This document shows positions 13,775 to 22,300 of a stretch of DNA of 33,457 bases, one piece after another. The stretch's first letter is position 1. The number at the start of each line of letters is the position of its first letter. The stretch is from Streptomyces sp. DH37 (GTDB lineage Bacteria > Actinomycetota > Actinomycetes > Streptomycetales > Streptomycetaceae), in contig NZ_JARVKV010000071.1 of the NCBI RefSeq assembly GCF_029813835.1, forward strand, positions 1 to 33,457, in the 5' to 3' direction. The notes beneath the pieces were generated by a model. It worked only from the letters and a program-made list of their open reading frames with translations. It was not told the DNA's origin and searched no databases. The position numbers and the translations under genes are program-made.

Positions 13775-14722
13775 TCAGTCGGTGCCCAGGCCGTCGGCTA
13801 TCGCCGTGGTGTTGGCCCGCATCATGTCCAGGTAGGTGGGGGCTCCTCCGCCCTCCTCGGTGAGGGATTCGGAGAACAGCGGGACGACCTCGACGTCCAG
13901 GCCGCTCTCGCGCCTGAGGACCTGGGCCAGCCGGTCGGGCCGGGAGGAGTCGGCGAAGATCGCCCCGACCTCCGCCTCCCGGACCGCGGTGGCCAGGGAC
14001 TCCAGATCGGAGGCGCTGGGCGAGGCCAGGGTGGTGCCGCTGGGGATCACGGCGCCGACGACGCGGAAGCCGAACCGCTGGGCCAGGTATCCGAAGACGT
14101 GGTGGTTGGTCACCAGGCTGCGCCTGTCCTCGGGGATCCCGTCGAAGCGCTGCCGCATCCAGGAGGCGAGGTCCTCGACCTTCGCCCCGTACCGGTCGGC
14201 GTTCTCCCGTACCGCGGCGGCGTCGACGCCGCCGACGTTCTCCACGACCTGTTCGGCGATGAGGTCGACCGCGGCGCGGACGCGGTGGGGATCGGTCCAG
14301 AAGTGGGGGTCGGGCTGTCCGGCGGTGTCGTCCGAGGCGTGGGCGAGGGGGTCGACGGCGTCGCCGACGGCGAAGGTGGCGGTGCCCGCCTCGCGTGCGG
14401 CGTCCACGTGCCGCAGGACGTTCTCCTCCAGCCCGAGCCCGTTGTACACCACCAGGTCGGCCTGTTCGATGCGGGCCGCCTGCGGGGCGGAGACGCCGAA
14501 GGAGTGCGGGTCGGCGCCCGCCTCCATCAGCACCGTCACCTCGGCCTCGTCGCCGACGACGTTGCGGGTGATGTCGCCCAGGATGTTGGTGGTGACCACC
14601 ACGCCGGGGCGATCGCCGCCACCGCCTCCCGCGCAGCCGCCGAGGAGCGGCAGGACGCAGGCCAGGGTGGTGAGCAGGACCGCTGCGGTGCGGCGCCGGG
14701 CCGCCGGGGCAGCGGTCCTCAT
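13775..14722 (-). CDS. aztC: Zinc ABC transporter substrate-binding lipoprotein AztC
   Basis: 315 residues of the cluster A-I (ZnuA/AztC) family. Lipobox LGGC, Cys30. The expected metal ligands are His73 (DPHSF), His140 (DPHFW), His207 (TNHHVFGY) and Asp258 (FADSS). The usual long His-rich loop is replaced by a short acidic stretch (HASDDTAGQPD), which fits an AztC that receives zinc from a separate chaperone. The start overlaps the stop of the upstream aztD (ATGA), so the two are translationally coupled. It would deliver zinc to AztB/AztA. Manganese is possible for the family, but the AztD partners and Zur box favour zinc. Confidence 0.9.
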   Translation of the reverse strand: MRTAAPAARRRTAAVLLTTLACVLPLLGGCAGGGGGDRPGVVVTTNILGDITRNVVGDEAEVTVLMEAGADPHSFGVSAPQAARIEQADLVVYNGLGLEENVLRHVDAAREAGTATFAVGDAVDPLAHASDDTAGQPDPHFWTDPHRVRAAVDLIAEQVVENVGGVDAAAVRENADRYGAKVEDLASWMRQRFDGIPEDRRSLVTNHHVFGYLAQRFGFRVVGAVIPSGTTLASPSASDLESLATAVREAEVGAIFADSSRPDRLAQVLRRESGLDVEVVPLFSESLTEEGGGAPTYLDMMRANTTAIADGLGTD

Positions 14723-15948
14723 CGTCCGGTCTCCACCATCAGGGCGGGGGCGAAGTCCAGGGTGAAGGTGCGCGCCCGCCGCAGGTCGTCGTCGTAGTCG
14801 ATCTCGTGGACCTTCCGCGCCGCGACGTCGTTGACGTAGGCGCGGCCGGTGTCGACCTCGATGACGGCCGCGGCGACCTGCCGCGGTGACGCGCCGGCGA
14901 GCAGGCCGGTGCTCGCGGTCCGCTTCCCGGTGGCGGAGTCGTACGCGCTCAGGGTGCCGTCCTCGGTGAGGACGAGCAGCGGGGCGCCCTCGCCCGCGGT
15001 GTTGGCGGCGGCGACGGGGCCGGTCTCCACCTTCTTCCAGGTCCGTTCGGTGACGTCGAGCACCCACACCGCGTCGTCGCCGGCCGTGGCGACGAGGGTG
15101 GTGCTGCCGGGCCGGTGGGCGAAGGCGACGGCCCGGTCGCCGGCGTCCACGGGCTGTCCGTAGGGGATCTTCTCGCCGGTGAACCCACCGTCCTCCTCGG
15201 TGACGAGCAGGGCGCCGTCGGAGCAGCCGAAGACGACGCCGCGCCGGGTCACGGCCTCGCCGCGCACCCGCGGACAGCGCTCGGTGAGGGACGCCACCGG
15301 CGCTCCCGCCCGGTCGCGCACCTCGACGGTGTCCCGCGCGGTGCCCGTTCCCGCGACCAGCAGGTGTTCCCGGTGGGGGACGACCGGACCCTCCCCGGAC
15401 CGGCCGGTGACGGGGCGCCCCTCGCCCACGCCGCCGTCCTCCAGCGCGGCGCGGTCGAACAGCCGGGTGCCGCCGCCGGAGGTGACGGCGGTGAGGGCGG
15501 TGTCGCTGTGGACGTGCTCCGGCCGTCCTCCGCCGATCTCCCCGACGTCGCGGATCCTCGAGCGGTAGTGGTGCACGTGGTCGCCGTGGTCCACCGTCCA
15601 GGCGCCGCCGTCGACGACGCGGACTCCGGTGCCGGTGCCCAGGTAGGCGAACCGGCCGTCGCCGGTGATGTCCCGCACCCCCTCGGCGCGCCCGGCGGGG
15701 GACACCTCCTCCGTCGTGAGGTCCAGGACGTGGATCTCGCCGGTCCGGGTGTCGGCCATCACCAGACGCGGCTGCTGCTCGGCGGTCTCCTCGGCCCCCT
15801 CGACGTACCCGTGGGGCACGCCGGACGGGGACGGCTCGGTCCGCGGAGGCTTTCCGCCGCCCGGACCGCTCTGGCAGCCGGCCAGCAGCGCGGCCGTGAC
15901 GAGGGAGGCCGACAGGGTGGTCGCCGCGCGGGTCTTTGCGGGTTTCAT
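14719..15948 (-). CDS. aztD: AztD-type zinc metallochaperone, copy 2 (divergent)
   Basis: 409 residues. Lipoprotein: lipobox LLAGC, Cys25. Propeller repeats are visible (EIHVLDLTTEE, AVWVLDVTER, TLSAYDSATGK, KVHEIDYDDD). It carries a His-rich loop DHGDHVHHY (about 120-130) followed by PEHVHSD, which the other copy lacks. The two loops that are His-rich in the other copy have changed here (VPHREH for PHHG; CPRVRGEA for CPGVHGEA). It sits second in the operon, 38 bases after aztB, and overlaps aztC. The ribosome site is poor, so coupling to aztB is likely. It probably binds zinc, but through a different set of ligands. Confidence 0.78.
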   Translation of the reverse strand: MKPAKTRAATTLSASLVTAALLAGCQSGPGGGKPPRTEPSPSGVPHGYVEGAEETAEQQPRLVMADTRTGEIHVLDLTTEEVSPAGRAEGVRDITGDGRFAYLGTGTGVRVVDGGAWTVDHGDHVHHYRSRIRDVGEIGGGRPEHVHSDTALTAVTSGGGTRLFDRAALEDGGVGEGRPVTGRSGEGPVVPHREHLLVAGTGTARDTVEVRDRAGAPVASLTERCPRVRGEAVTRRGVVFGCSDGALLVTEEDGGFTGEKIPYGQPVDAGDRAVAFAHRPGSTTLVATAGDDAVWVLDVTERTWKKVETGPVAAANTAGEGAPLLVLTEDGTLSAYDSATGKRTASTGLLAGASPRQVAAAVIEVDTGRAYVNDVAARKVHEIDYDDDLRRARTFTLDFAPALMVETGR

Positions 15949-15986
15949 GACGAGCGCTTGTGCTCCGTTCACGGAAGTGCGGGCGT

Positions 15987-16841
15987 TCAGGGGAGGGGGG
16001 CGGGGGAGAGCCGCACATGACGGGCCCGGCGGTTCCACAGGGCGGCGGCGAGCTGCGAGAGCAGGAACTGCGCGACCGCGGCGGCGGCGATCGTCGCCCC
16101 CGCGGCGGTGCCCAGGTGCCAGGACAGCAGCAGACCGAGGAACGTCGCGACGGCGCCCAGGCAGGCGGCCCCGGCCATGATCGTCGGGATGCGCCGGGCC
16201 CAGGGGAGGACCGCGGCCGGGGGCGCTATCAGCAGGCCGAAGACCAGCAGCGTCCCCACCACGTGGAACGAGGCGACGATGGCCAGCGTCAGGAGCCCCA
16301 GCAGCGCGGCATGGGCGAGGCGGGGACGCAGTCCCAGGGTGTGGGCCTTGCGCTCGTCGAAGACCAGGGCGACGAACGGCCGGTGCCCCGCGGCGGAGAC
16401 GACCAGGGCGATTCCCAGGGCCGCGGCGAGGTGGACGAGATCGCTCCCGCGCACCGCGAGCACGTCGCCGAAGAGGAACCCGGTCAGGTCGACGGCGAAC
16501 GACTGGGAGCGCGAGACGATGATCACGCCCAGGGCGAGCATCCCCACGAAGAGCAGGCCGATGCCCGTGTCGTGCGACAGCCGGGGGGCGCGGCCGAGGG
16601 CGGTGACCCCGAGCGCCATGGCGGCCGCGCTCACGGCCGCGCCGACCAGGAGGTTGCCTCCCAGCAGCGAGGCGACCGCGACTCCCGGCAGCATGCCGTG
16701 CGACATCGCGTCGCCCAGGAAGGCCATGCCGCGCAGCACCACCCACGTGCCGGCCAGGGCACAGATCAGCGACACCAGAATGCCGCCCCACAGGGCGCGC
16801 TGCACGAAGGCCACCTCGAAGGGGCCGGTCAACCACTCCAT
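15987..16841 (-). CDS. aztB: Zinc ABC transporter permease AztB
   Basis: 284 residues of the ZnuB/AztB (ABC-3) family, with about eight to nine hydrophobic segments and the conserved cytoplasmic GMAFLGDAMSHGMLPG stretch near the N-terminus. FLFGDVLAV and FHVVGTLLVFGLLIAPPA also match the family. ATG 16841 is chosen because the next in-frame ATG (16874) lies inside the promoter and Zur box. No Shine-Dalgarno sequence is present, and the -10 ends 8 bases before the ATG, so the mRNA is predicted to be leaderless. It is the first gene of the operon aztB-aztD-aztC-aztD. Confidence 0.9.
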   Translation of the reverse strand: MEWLTGPFEVAFVQRALWGGILVSLICALAGTWVVLRGMAFLGDAMSHGMLPGVAVASLLGGNLLVGAAVSAAAMALGVTALGRAPRLSHDTGIGLLFVGMLALGVIIVSRSQSFAVDLTGFLFGDVLAVRGSDLVHLAAALGIALVVSAAGHRPFVALVFDERKAHTLGLRPRLAHAALLGLLTLAIVASFHVVGTLLVFGLLIAPPAAVLPWARRIPTIMAGAACLGAVATFLGLLLSWHLGTAAGATIAAAAVAQFLLSQLAAALWNRRARHVRLSPAPLP

Positions 16842-16853
16842 GGCATATGAACA

Positions 16854-16859
16854 TATAAT
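16854..16859 (+). promoter_or_regulatory. Predicted -10 of aztA
   Basis: Perfect TATAAT on the plus strand. It meets the Zur box at 16859, and the start would fall near 16866 inside that box. No good -35 is visible at the usual distance. Confidence 0.5.
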
Positions 16860-16873
16860 GAAAACCGTTGTCA
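16859..16873. promoter_or_regulatory. Zur box between aztB and aztA
   Basis: TGAAAACCGTTGTCA matches every fixed position of the actinobacterial Zur pattern TGNNAANNNTTNNCA. It overlaps both divergent promoters. Zinc-loaded Zur should shut off aztA and the aztB operon together. Confidence 0.85.
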
Positions 16874-16902
16874 TTACAAAAAAGCGCGGGAGAGGTGCCC
16901 AG

Positions 16903-17652
16903 GTGAAGCAGCGGGTGACGCTCGACGAGGTGTCGGCGGGCTATGCGGGACGGCCGGTCCTGTCCGGGTTCAGCGCGCGGATACCGGCGTCGGCCGCCAC
17001 GGCCGTCGTGGGACCGAACGGAGCGGGCAAGTCCACGCTCCTCGGTGTGCTGGCGGGCGTGGTGGCCGCCACGGCCGGAACGGTGACCCACCGCACCCCT
17101 GTCCGCCCCGCCCTCGTGCCGCAGCGCAGCGCCGTCTCCGACGCGCTGCCGGTCACGGTGCGCGACACCGTCGCGATGGGCAGGTGGGGGCGCCTCGGGC
17201 CGTTCGGGCGCCTGTCGCGGCACGACCGGTCGGTGATCGAGGCGTGCATGGACCGCCTCGGCGTCGGCGGTCTCGCCGGGCGGCGGCTCGGTGAACTGTC
17301 CGGAGGGCAGCGGCAGCGCGTGCTCGTGGCCCAGGCGCTCGCGCAGGAGGCCGACCTCCTGTTGCTCGACGAGCCCGCCGCCGGCCTCGACGCGGAAGCC
17401 CGGCGGAGGATCACCGGGGTTCTCGACGAGGTGACGGCGGAAGGCGTCGCGGTCGTGCACGTCACCCACGACCCGGTGGCGGCCGGACGGGCCGACCACT
17501 GCCTGTTGCTCGACGCCGGACGCCTCGCCGCGCAGGGCCCGCCCCGGGAGGTGCTGGCCGACGGGGTGCTCGAACGTCTCCGGGGGCTTTCCCGGCAGGC
17601 GTGGTCCCCGGCGCCGGAGGAGCGGGCCGGCGCTCCGGGGGGCCGGGGGTGA
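16903..17652 (+). CDS. aztA: Zinc ABC transporter ATP-binding protein AztA
   Basis: 249 residues. Complete ABC ATPase: Walker A GPNGAGKST (37-45), Q-loop VPQRS, signature LSGGQRQR, Walker B LLLLDEP and H-loop VTHD. GTG 16903 is preceded by GGGAGAGG with a 7-base gap. The in-frame ATG 16858 is rejected because it would place the Zur box inside the coding region. It pairs with AztB, encoded divergently. Control from the shared Zur box keeps subunit supply matched even though the ATPase is on the opposite strand. Confidence 0.88.
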   Translation: MKQRVTLDEVSAGYAGRPVLSGFSARIPASAATAVVGPNGAGKSTLLGVLAGVVAATAGTVTHRTPVRPALVPQRSAVSDALPVTVRDTVAMGRWGRLGPFGRLSRHDRSVIEACMDRLGVGGLAGRRLGELSGGQRQRVLVAQALAQEADLLLLDEPAAGLDAEARRRITGVLDEVTAEGVAVVHVTHDPVAAGRADHCLLLDAGRLAAQGPPREVLADGVLERLRGLSRQAWSPAPEERAGAPGGRG

Positions 17653-17657
17653 GGCCT

Positions 17658-17674
17658 CCGCGGTCGTCCCGCGG
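17658..17674 (+). terminator. Possible terminator after aztA
   Basis: CCGCGG (17658-17663) and CCGCGG (17669-17674) form a 6-bp stem with a 5-base loop, followed by TTT. It begins 6 bases after the stop. Confidence 0.4.
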
Positions 17675-17754
17675 TTTGCGGGGCGGGGTTCTCCCTCCGG
17701 GCGCGGGAACACCCTTCCGGTGACGTGCCGTCACGGGCCATGATGACCCCTCGG

Positions 17755-17773
17755 GGAAACGGTTGTCGTTTCC
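17755..17773. promoter_or_regulatory. Weak Zur-like inverted repeat upstream of the biosynthetic operon
   Basis: GGAAAC and GTTTCC arms around GGTTGTC. The AA-CGG-TT core and the following GTC resemble a Zur box, but the outer TG and CA are lost. It could be a second, low-affinity Zur site about 85 bases upstream of the better one. Confidence 0.35.
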
Positions 17774-17835
17774 TTGTCGCGCTCGTCCGCGGGGCGCCGC
17801 CGGACGCCGGATCCGGATCGGACCGCGCTCTCCTC

Positions 17836-17866
17836 TTGCAAACGAAAACCGTTGTCATTATATGCT
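17836..17866 (+). promoter_or_regulatory. Predicted promoter of the metallophore operon
   Basis: -35-like TTGCAA (17836-17841), 19-base spacer, -10 TATGCT (17861-17866). The Zur box lies in the spacer, as at aztB. The leader to the methyltransferase ATG would be about 85 bases. Confidence 0.5.
17843..17857. promoter_or_regulatory. Zur box of the metallophore operon
   Basis: CGAAAACCGTTGTCA, one base from the pattern TGNNAANNNTTNNCA. The 17 bases GAAAACCGTTGTCATTA (17844-17860) are identical to those at the aztA/aztB box (16860-16876). This links the biosynthetic genes to zinc status. Confidence 0.8.
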
Positions 17867-17958
17867 CTGGCTGTCCCCGGTGAACGTCTCGGCGCACCGG
17901 GGGGCAGGCGTGCCGTGCCGCCGCCGTGCCGAACGACCGGGCGATGAGGGGGAGTCGG

Positions 17959-19161
17959 ATGTCCGTTGACGGAGCGATCGTTCCGCCGGAGCGACTGCGG
18001 TACGCGATGCGGGAGGCCGCCGGGGCCGCACTGGCCGGCGCCGACCTCACCCGTTCGGCGGCCTTCGCCGACGAACTGGACGCCGCCGCACTGCTGGCCA
18101 TGGCCCGGGTCCTGCGCCGCCACGGACTGTTCCGCGGCGACGGCGACCGCCACGGGACGGGGGAGGTCCTGGACGCGGTGAAGGTGGCGCCGCGTCACCG
18201 CCGGATCGTCCGCCGCTGGCTCGCCGCACTGGTACGGGAGGGGATGCTCACCCTCGCCGACGACGGCCGCTTCACCGGTCTCGCGGCCGCGGACGGCGCC
18301 GCGCTGGAGCGGGCGGCGCGGCGGGTGCGGGAGGCCGGGCGGGCGCTCGGCCACGGGCCGGAGATGGCCCGCTTCCTGCTGGACGCCATCGGACACCTCC
18401 CGGAACTGCTGCGTGACGAGATAGCCCTGCAGGCGCTGCTCTTCCCCGACGGCACCATGGACACGGCCGACAGCACCTACCGCGAGAACACCGTCAGCCG
18501 CTACGTCAACGCGATGGCCGCCGCCGCACTGCGCGAGGCCGCCGCACGGCGGGAGCGGCGCGGTCCGCTGCGGGTCCTGGAGGTCGGTGCCGGAGTCGGC
18601 GGGACCACCATCGACATGGTCCCCGCGCTCGCCCCCCACGCCGGACGCGCCGAGGACGGCACCCCGGGCGTCGACTACCTCTTCACGGACGTCTCCCGCT
18701 TCTTCCTCGTCTCCGGAAGGGAGAGGCTGGGGGACCGCCCCTGGATCCGCTACCGCCTGTTCGACGTGAACCGCGAGGCCGCCGCGCAGGGCTACGAGGC
18801 GGGGTCCGCCGACGTCGTCGTCTGCGCCAACGTGCTGCACAACGCCCGGCACATCGGCCGCGTCCTGTCCGGACTGCGGAGGCTGCTGACTCCGGGCGGC
18901 CTGCTCCTGGTCATCGAGACCGGGCGCGAGCACTACCAGATCATGACCTCGATGGAGTTCCTCATGTCGCCCGGCCCGGACGACCCGGACCGCGACTTCG
19001 AGGACTTCCGCCGCGGCCTCGACCGGATCTTCCTCACACGCGCCGAGTGGCTGCGCGAACTGGCCGCCGCCGGCTTCGGGCCGACCGTCTGCCTGCCCGG
19101 CCCCGACGGGCCGCCGGCGCGGCTGGGCCAGTACGTCTTCGCCGCCACGGCTTCCGCGTAG
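17959..19161 (+). CDS. Stand-alone PKS-type C-methyltransferase
   Basis: 400 residues. The second half is a SAM methyltransferase of the kind built into polyketide synthases: motif I VLEVGAGVGGTT, FTDVSRFFL, then VVCANVLHNARHI and LLTPGGLLLVIE. The N-terminal 190 residues form a helical domain (ALLAMARVLRRHGLF) like the one that precedes methyltransferase domains in such synthases. ATG 17959 follows GAGGGGGAG closely. It is the first gene behind the Zur box and lies directly upstream of a synthase that lacks this domain, so it probably methylates the beta-keto intermediate in trans, the job done by the internal methyltransferase of yersiniabactin HMWP1. The exact carbon is inferred. Confidence 0.82.
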   Translation: MSVDGAIVPPERLRYAMREAAGAALAGADLTRSAAFADELDAAALLAMARVLRRHGLFRGDGDRHGTGEVLDAVKVAPRHRRIVRRWLAALVREGMLTLADDGRFTGLAAADGAALERAARRVREAGRALGHGPEMARFLLDAIGHLPELLRDEIALQALLFPDGTMDTADSTYRENTVSRYVNAMAAAALREAAARRERRGPLRVLEVGAGVGGTTIDMVPALAPHAGRAEDGTPGVDYLFTDVSRFFLVSGRERLGDRPWIRYRLFDVNREAAAQGYEAGSADVVVCANVLHNARHIGRVLSGLRRLLTPGGLLLVIETGREHYQIMTSMEFLMSPGPDDPDRDFEDFRRGLDRIFLTRAEWLRELAAAGFGPTVCLPGPDGPPARLGQYVFAATASA

Positions 19162-19224
19162 TACCGGCCCCCGCGCCCGTCCCACCGTCTTCCTCCCCAC
19201 CGCACCGTGCCCAGGAGCAACCGC

Positions 19225-19302
19225 ATGCCGTCGTCCCCGCCCCTGCCGTCCCCTTCCGCGGATCCCGCGGACCGTCACGTTCCCGCGGAGGTGCGGCGAT
19301 GA
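19225..19302 (+). CDS. Possible 25-residue leader peptide
   Basis: ATG 19225 follows AGGAG (19213-19217) with a 7-base gap and opens a Pro/Ser-rich frame of 25 codons. Its TGA (19300-19302) overlaps the ATG of the megasynthase (ATGA). This is the geometry of translational coupling. The peptide itself resembles nothing known. It may only deliver ribosomes to the synthase start, or may be chance; the synthase has its own GGAGG site. Confidence 0.35.
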   Translation: MPSSPPLPSPSADPADRHVPAEVRR

Positions 19303-22300
19303 GCGACTCCATAGCCGTGGTGGGCCTGGCCTGCCGCTTCCCCGGCGCACCGGACCTGGGGGCCTACTGGGACCTCCTGCTGGACGAGCGGGAGGCGCTG
19401 ACCCGCTTCACCGACGCCGAACTGGCGGCCCGGGGAGTGCCGCCCGCGCTGCGCCGCAACCCCGCCTACGTCCCCGTGGGCGGACTGATCGAGGACCAGG
19501 AGTCCTTCGACCCCGCCCCGTTCGGCATCGGTGACGCCGAGGCCGAGTCGATGGACCCCCAGCAGCGGATCTTCCTCGAGACCGCCTGGCACGCCCTGGA
19601 GCACGCGGGCCACGGCGGCGCGAGCGCCGCGGGAACGGTCGGCGTCTACGCGGGCGCCGCCCTGTCCGGCTACCTCGCCACCAACCTCGCCCACCGCTTC
19701 GACCCGCTCGGCGGCGCCGACCCGGCGGGCAGCCTGCACCTGCACACCGGCAACGTCGCCGACTACCTGCCGCTGCGCACCGCCCACCGCCTGGGCCTGA
19801 CCGGCCCCGCGGTGGCCGTCGGAGCCACCTGCGCCACCTCCCTCGTCGCCGTCCACGTGGCGGTGCAGGCCCTGCTGGCCGGGGAGTGCGACACCGCGAT
19901 CGCCGGGGGAGTCTCCCTGCGGGTGCCGCAGGGGCGGGGCTACCTGCACGTACCGGACGGGCCGTTCTCCGCCGACGGCCGCACCCGCCCGTACGCGGCC
20001 GACGCCCGCGGCACCGTGTTCACCCAGGGCGCCGGCGCGGTGGTGCTGCGGCGACTGGAGGACGCGCTGGCCGACGGCGACACGGTGCACGCGGTGGTGC
20101 GCGGTTCGGCGGTCGCCAACGACGGGGCCGAGCGCGCCGGATTCACCGCCCCGTCACCCGACGGACAGGCCCGCACCATCGCCGAGGCCCTCGCCGTGGC
20201 GGACCTGGAACCGCGCGACATCGGCTACGTCGAGGGCCACGGCACGGGCACGGTGCTCGGAGACCCGATCGAGGTACACGCCCTGCGCCGGGTGTTCGGC
20301 CCGGCCGACCGCCCGTGGTGCCTGCTCGGCTCGGTCAAGGGCAACATCGGGCACGCCGACTCGGCCGCAGGCATCGCGGGATTCGTCAAGGCCGTCCTGG
20401 CCCTGCGCGACGGCGTCGTCCCGGCGAGCCTCCACTGCGCGACCCCCAATCCCGAGCTGGGGCTCGACGGCTCCGCCTTCCGCCTCGCGCACACCACCGA
20501 GAAGTGGGACGGGGACGGGATCCGGCGGGCCGGGGTCAGCTCCTTCGGCATCGGCGGCACCAACTGCCACGTCGTCCTGGAGCAGGCACCCGTCCCCGCA
20601 CCCGGCCCGCGCGACGACCGCGCCCAGCTCCTCGTCGTCTCCGCCGCCGGGCCGGAAGCCTGCCGCGCCACCGCCGGCCGCCTCGCCGACGCGCTCTCCT
20701 CCACCCCCGGCCGCCTCGCCGACACCGCCCACACCCTGACCACCGGCCGGGCGCACCTGCCCGTGCGCGCCGCCGTGGCCGTCGCCCCGGGCGAGGACCC
20801 CGCCCCGGCGCTGCGCCGCGCCGCGCCGGCCACCGCCCCGGACACGCCGCCCCGGGTCGTGCTGGCCTTCCCCGGCGGCGGAGCCCAGTACGCCGGCATG
20901 GCGGCGGGCCTGTACCGGGACGAGCCGCGCTTCGCCCGGACCACCGACGAACTCGCGGAGCTGTTCTCACCGCTCATCGGCGCGGACGTGCGCGACGTCC
21001 TGCTGGCCGCCCCCGACGACCCCGCCGCCCGGCGGCTGGCCCGCACACCGGGAGTGGGCCTGCCCGCCCTGTTCACCGCGTGCGTGGCCACCGCCGAACT
21101 CCTGGCCGCCTTCGGCGTCCGCCCGGACGCCGTCCTGGGCCACAGCGTCGGCGAGTACGCGGCCGCGGTCACCGCCGGAGTGCTGGACCGGGCCGACGCC
21201 GCCCGGCTGGTCGCGGCGCGGTCGACGGGCATGGCCGGACTCCCGGCCGGCGGCATGCTGGCGGTCCCGCTCGGCGAGGACGACGTCCGCGCACTCCTGG
21301 CGGACCACCCGGACCTGGACGTCGCCGCCGTCAACGCCACCGACGCCTGTGCGGTGTCGGGGCCCTCGGCGGCGATCGGAGGGCTGCGCGAGGCGCTGGC
21401 GCGGAAGGGCGTCACGGCGGAGCCGGTCGCGGTGGAGGTCGCCGCGCACTCCCGGCTGGTGGAGGCCGCCATACCCGGTCTGCGCGCGGTCGCCGCACGG
21501 CTCCGCCCGTCCGCCCCGCGCCTGCCGCTGGTCACCACCCTCACCGGCAGGGAGGCCACCGCCGCCGAGCTCACCGACCCGGAGCACTGGATCCGCCATC
21601 TGCGCGGCACCGTCCGGTTCGCCGACGCCCTGGACACCGCGCTCGGCGGCGGGGCGACGGTGCTGGTCCAGGCGGGCCCCGGCGGCATGCTCGCCGCGCT
21701 CGCCGCGCGCAAGGGCGCCGGGGCGGTTCCCGCCGCGGTCACCACCTTCCCCCGGTCGGACGAGGGAGGCGACGGGCGGGCCGCGCTGCTGGAGGCCGTC
21801 GGACGCCTGTGGAGCGCGGGCGTGCCCGTGGACCTCACCGCCGGGCAGAAGCCCGGGCGGCGGCGCGTGCCCCTGCCCGGGTACGCCTTCCGGCGCCGCC
21901 GCTTCTGGGTGGACCCCGCACCGCGGACGGGCGCTCCCGCCCCGGGACCCGCCCCCGCCGAACCCGACGCCGCGCAGCCCCTGCACCTGCCCACCTGGCG
22001 GAGGCTCCCCCCGCTCACGGCGGCGGTGGACGGCGGCCGGTGGCTGGTGCTCGGCCCGGGCGAGCAGGCGGAGCCCCTGCGTGCGGCACTGCGCGGGCTG
22101 GGGGCGCAGGCGGCGGACGCTCTGCCGCAGGAGGCCGGGGACTGGGCCGGGTTGACGGCCGTCGTGTACTGCGCGGGCCGGCCCGCCCGAGCCGAGGGGG
22201 AGGACGCCGCGGCCCTGGCGGAGGAGATCCACGACCACGGCCGGTTCGCGGCCGCCGTCGCCTCCGGCGGGCTCGGCGAGCGGTCCCTGCCGCTGCTGCA

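Larger units (their letters stand above)
16850..16879 (-). promoter_or_regulatory. Predicted aztB promoter (leaderless)
   Basis: Minus strand: -35-like TTGTAA (16879-16874), 18-base spacer, -10 TATGTT (16855-16850). The start codon begins 8 bases after the -10, so transcription should begin at or next to it. The Zur box fills most of the spacer. Confidence 0.6.

Noticed and set aside
16842..16874. Upstream in-frame ATG for aztB at 16874
   Set aside because: The added residues would be encoded by the Zur box and promoter. The permease homology starts at MEWLTGPF.
16858..16902. Upstream in-frame ATG for aztA at 16858
   Set aside because: It lies within the predicted promoter and would put the Zur box inside the coding sequence. 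GTG 16903 has a good ribosome site and fits ATPase length.
17926..17958. Upstream ATG for the C-methyltransferase
   Set aside because: It has no ribosome site and adds a basic tail. ATG 17959 follows GAGGGGGAG.
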